From Alphaproteobacteria bacterium (GTDB taxonomy: Bacteria; Pseudomonadota; Alphaproteobacteria; UBA8366; GCA-2717185), in contig JBBDQU010000046.1 of NCBI GenBank assembly GCA_040905865.1, positions 1-64,000 of the forward strand: a stretch of 64,000 nucleotides of DNA, written 5' to 3'. The notes under the pieces were generated by a model. That model did not search any database, was not told the DNA's origin, and was given only the letters and a program-made list of their open reading frames with translations. The translations under genes and the position numbers were made by a program. Below are positions 63,090-64,000 of the stretch, piece after piece. How positions within the stretch are numbered: the stretch's first letter is position 1; each line of letters opens with the position of its first letter.

Positions 63090-63114
63090 GCGGATTTCGA
63101 GGGGGAGAGTTTCG

Positions 63115-64000
63115 ATGCGGATTGCAATCATGGGAACCGGCGGTATCGGCGGCTATTACGGGGCGCGCCTGGCCCAGCATGGCCATGACGTGGTGTTCGT
63201 CGCGCGCGGCGCCCATCTGGCGGCGATGCGTAAGGATGGCCTGCAGATAAAGGACCGGAAGGGCGATTTCGCCATCGACCCGGTGCAGGCGACCGACGAC
63301 GTGTCGAGTATCGGACAGGTCGATGTGGTGCTGCTCTGCGTCAAACTGTATGATACCGAATCCGCCGCGGCGCTGGTCAAACCGCTGCTCGGCCCCGATT
63401 CCGTCGTCGTGACCCTGCAGAACGGGGTAGAAGCACCCGATATCGTCGCCAGGGTTATCGGCCCGGGGCGCACCATTGGCGGCGCGGCCTATATTTCCTC
63501 GACCATAGAGGCGCCGGGCGTCATCCGCCACAACAACGATCTGGCCCGTATCGATATCGGCGAACCGGACGGCCCGGTCAGCGAGCGGGTGCGGAACCTC
63601 GCCGAAACCTTCACCGCCGCCGGATTCACGACCAACGCGGTCGACGATATGGCCGCGTTGCTCTGGACCAAGTTCGTGCTGCTTGCCTCCAACAGCGGCA
63701 TGGCGTCGCTGACGCGCCAGGACAGCGGCGCCTTCATCGGCGATCCGGCCATCGAGCTTGTCTGGCGCCGCGCACTGGCGGAAACCGCCGCGGTGGGCCG
63801 CGCGAAAGGCGTTTCCCTGGACGACAATATCGTGGAGAACTGCGTCAAATGGGTGAAGGACAACCCGCCGATCAAACCGTCCATGCTGGTCGATCTGGAG
63901 CGCGGCCGAAAGCTGGAGCTGGACTGGCTGACCGGCACGATCCACCGGCTGGGTCTGGAAACCGGCGTGCCGACGCCAACGCATGACACGATCTACGCCG
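63115..64000 (+). CDS. panE: 2-dehydropantoate 2-reductase, 3' truncated by window edge
   Basis: NADPH-dependent ketopantoate reductase-like protein, 295 residues visible and the frame runs off the right edge. It has MGTGGIGGYYGARLAQHGHD at the start, VKLYDTESAA, LQNGVEAPDIV (catalytic region) and KFVLLASNSGMASLTR (Lys/Asn catalytic). Homologues end near 305-340 aa, so only a little is missing. GGGGGAGAG precedes the ATG. It follows the acetoacetyl-CoA synthetase by 25 bp. Confidence 0.88.
   Translation, partial: MRIAIMGTGGIGGYYGARLAQHGHDVVFVARGAHLAAMRKDGLQIKDRKGDFAIDPVQATDDVSSIGQVDVVLLCVKLYDTESAAALVKPLLGPDSVVVTLQNGVEAPDIVARVIGPGRTIGGAAYISSTIEAPGVIRHNNDLARIDIGEPDGPVSERVRNLAETFTAAGFTTNAVDDMAALLWTKFVLLASNSGMASLTRQDSGAFIGDPAIELVWRRALAETAAVGRAKGVSLDDNIVENCVKWVKDNPPIKPSMLVDLERGRKLELDWLTGTIHRLGLETGVPTPTHDTIYA

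Overview
The window is high-GC, gene-dense DNA from an alphaproteobacterium. The best fit is a Rhodospirillales-type heterotroph; this is inferred from gene content, and no rRNA or tRNA is present to confirm it. Supporting markers are a complete ccmABCDEFGHI cytochrome c maturation operon with separate ccmG, ccmH and long ccmI, an EipA/DUF1134 envelope protein, a class-wide XRE regulator type, a phasin, PPK2, and many catabolic oxidoreductases. No phage, IS element or CRISPR array was seen.

Layout. 1-6.2 kb (mostly minus strand): GDP-fucose synthase, a tiny YjfB-like protein, a secreted cyclophilin, a two-gene unit of mtnA plus a fused class II aldolase/short-chain dehydrogenase, and a TauD-type dioxygenase. 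6.4-12.6 kb: PPK2, a DUF4286-like protein, an enolase-superfamily enzyme, an enoyl-CoA hydratase, and two tandem phytanoyl-CoA-dioxygenase paralogues that share a 472-bp identical core. 12.8-14.6 kb: a phasin and a compact unit of two roughly 24-residue membrane peptides flanking a 299-aa membrane protein. 14.6-20 kb (minus): a run of TauD dioxygenase, glutamine-synthetase-like ligase, aldehyde dehydrogenase, iron alcohol dehydrogenase and TrmO, which looks like an amine or alcohol catabolic unit. 20-33.8 kb: single catabolic genes (SDR, 2-hydroxyacid dehydrogenase, luciferase-like flavoenzyme, amidohydrolase, glycerol kinase, PEP-mutase-like enzyme, TauD, class V aminotransferase, TIM-barrel epimerase, ASL-type lyase, haloacetate-dehalogenase-like hydrolase), an EipA homologue and an XRE regulator.

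34.5-42.6 kb: a candidate small RNA with an anti-Shine-Dalgarno loop and a strong terminator, then the ccm operon. 42.8-48 kb: a CBS-pair protein, a FkbM methyltransferase and a potFGHI polyamine ABC importer. 48-57 kb: a second DUF4286-like protein, a small unknown protein below a CRP-like operator, a cNMP-binding protein, a SAM hydroxide adenosyltransferase, Bax-inhibitor-1, and the FtsX-type permease/ATPase pair divergent from tesA. 55-64 kb: FIST, thpR, uracil-DNA glycosylase, a zincin, PhhB, two SEL1 lipoprotein-like proteins, two metabolic enzymes (SDR, acetoacetyl-CoA synthetase), a DUF1232 protein, and a truncated panE at the right edge.

The most unusual structure is a family of palindromic repeats, found at five places (71, 7300, 10338, 34736 and 48841). 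In four of them the edge of the repeat supplies the TAG stop codon of the preceding gene. Other strong leads are the structured sRNA, the mtnA/aldolase-SDR pair (a possible fused DHAP shunt), an apparent ATT start inside a 15-bp tandem duplication, and the recently homogenised dioxygenase pair.
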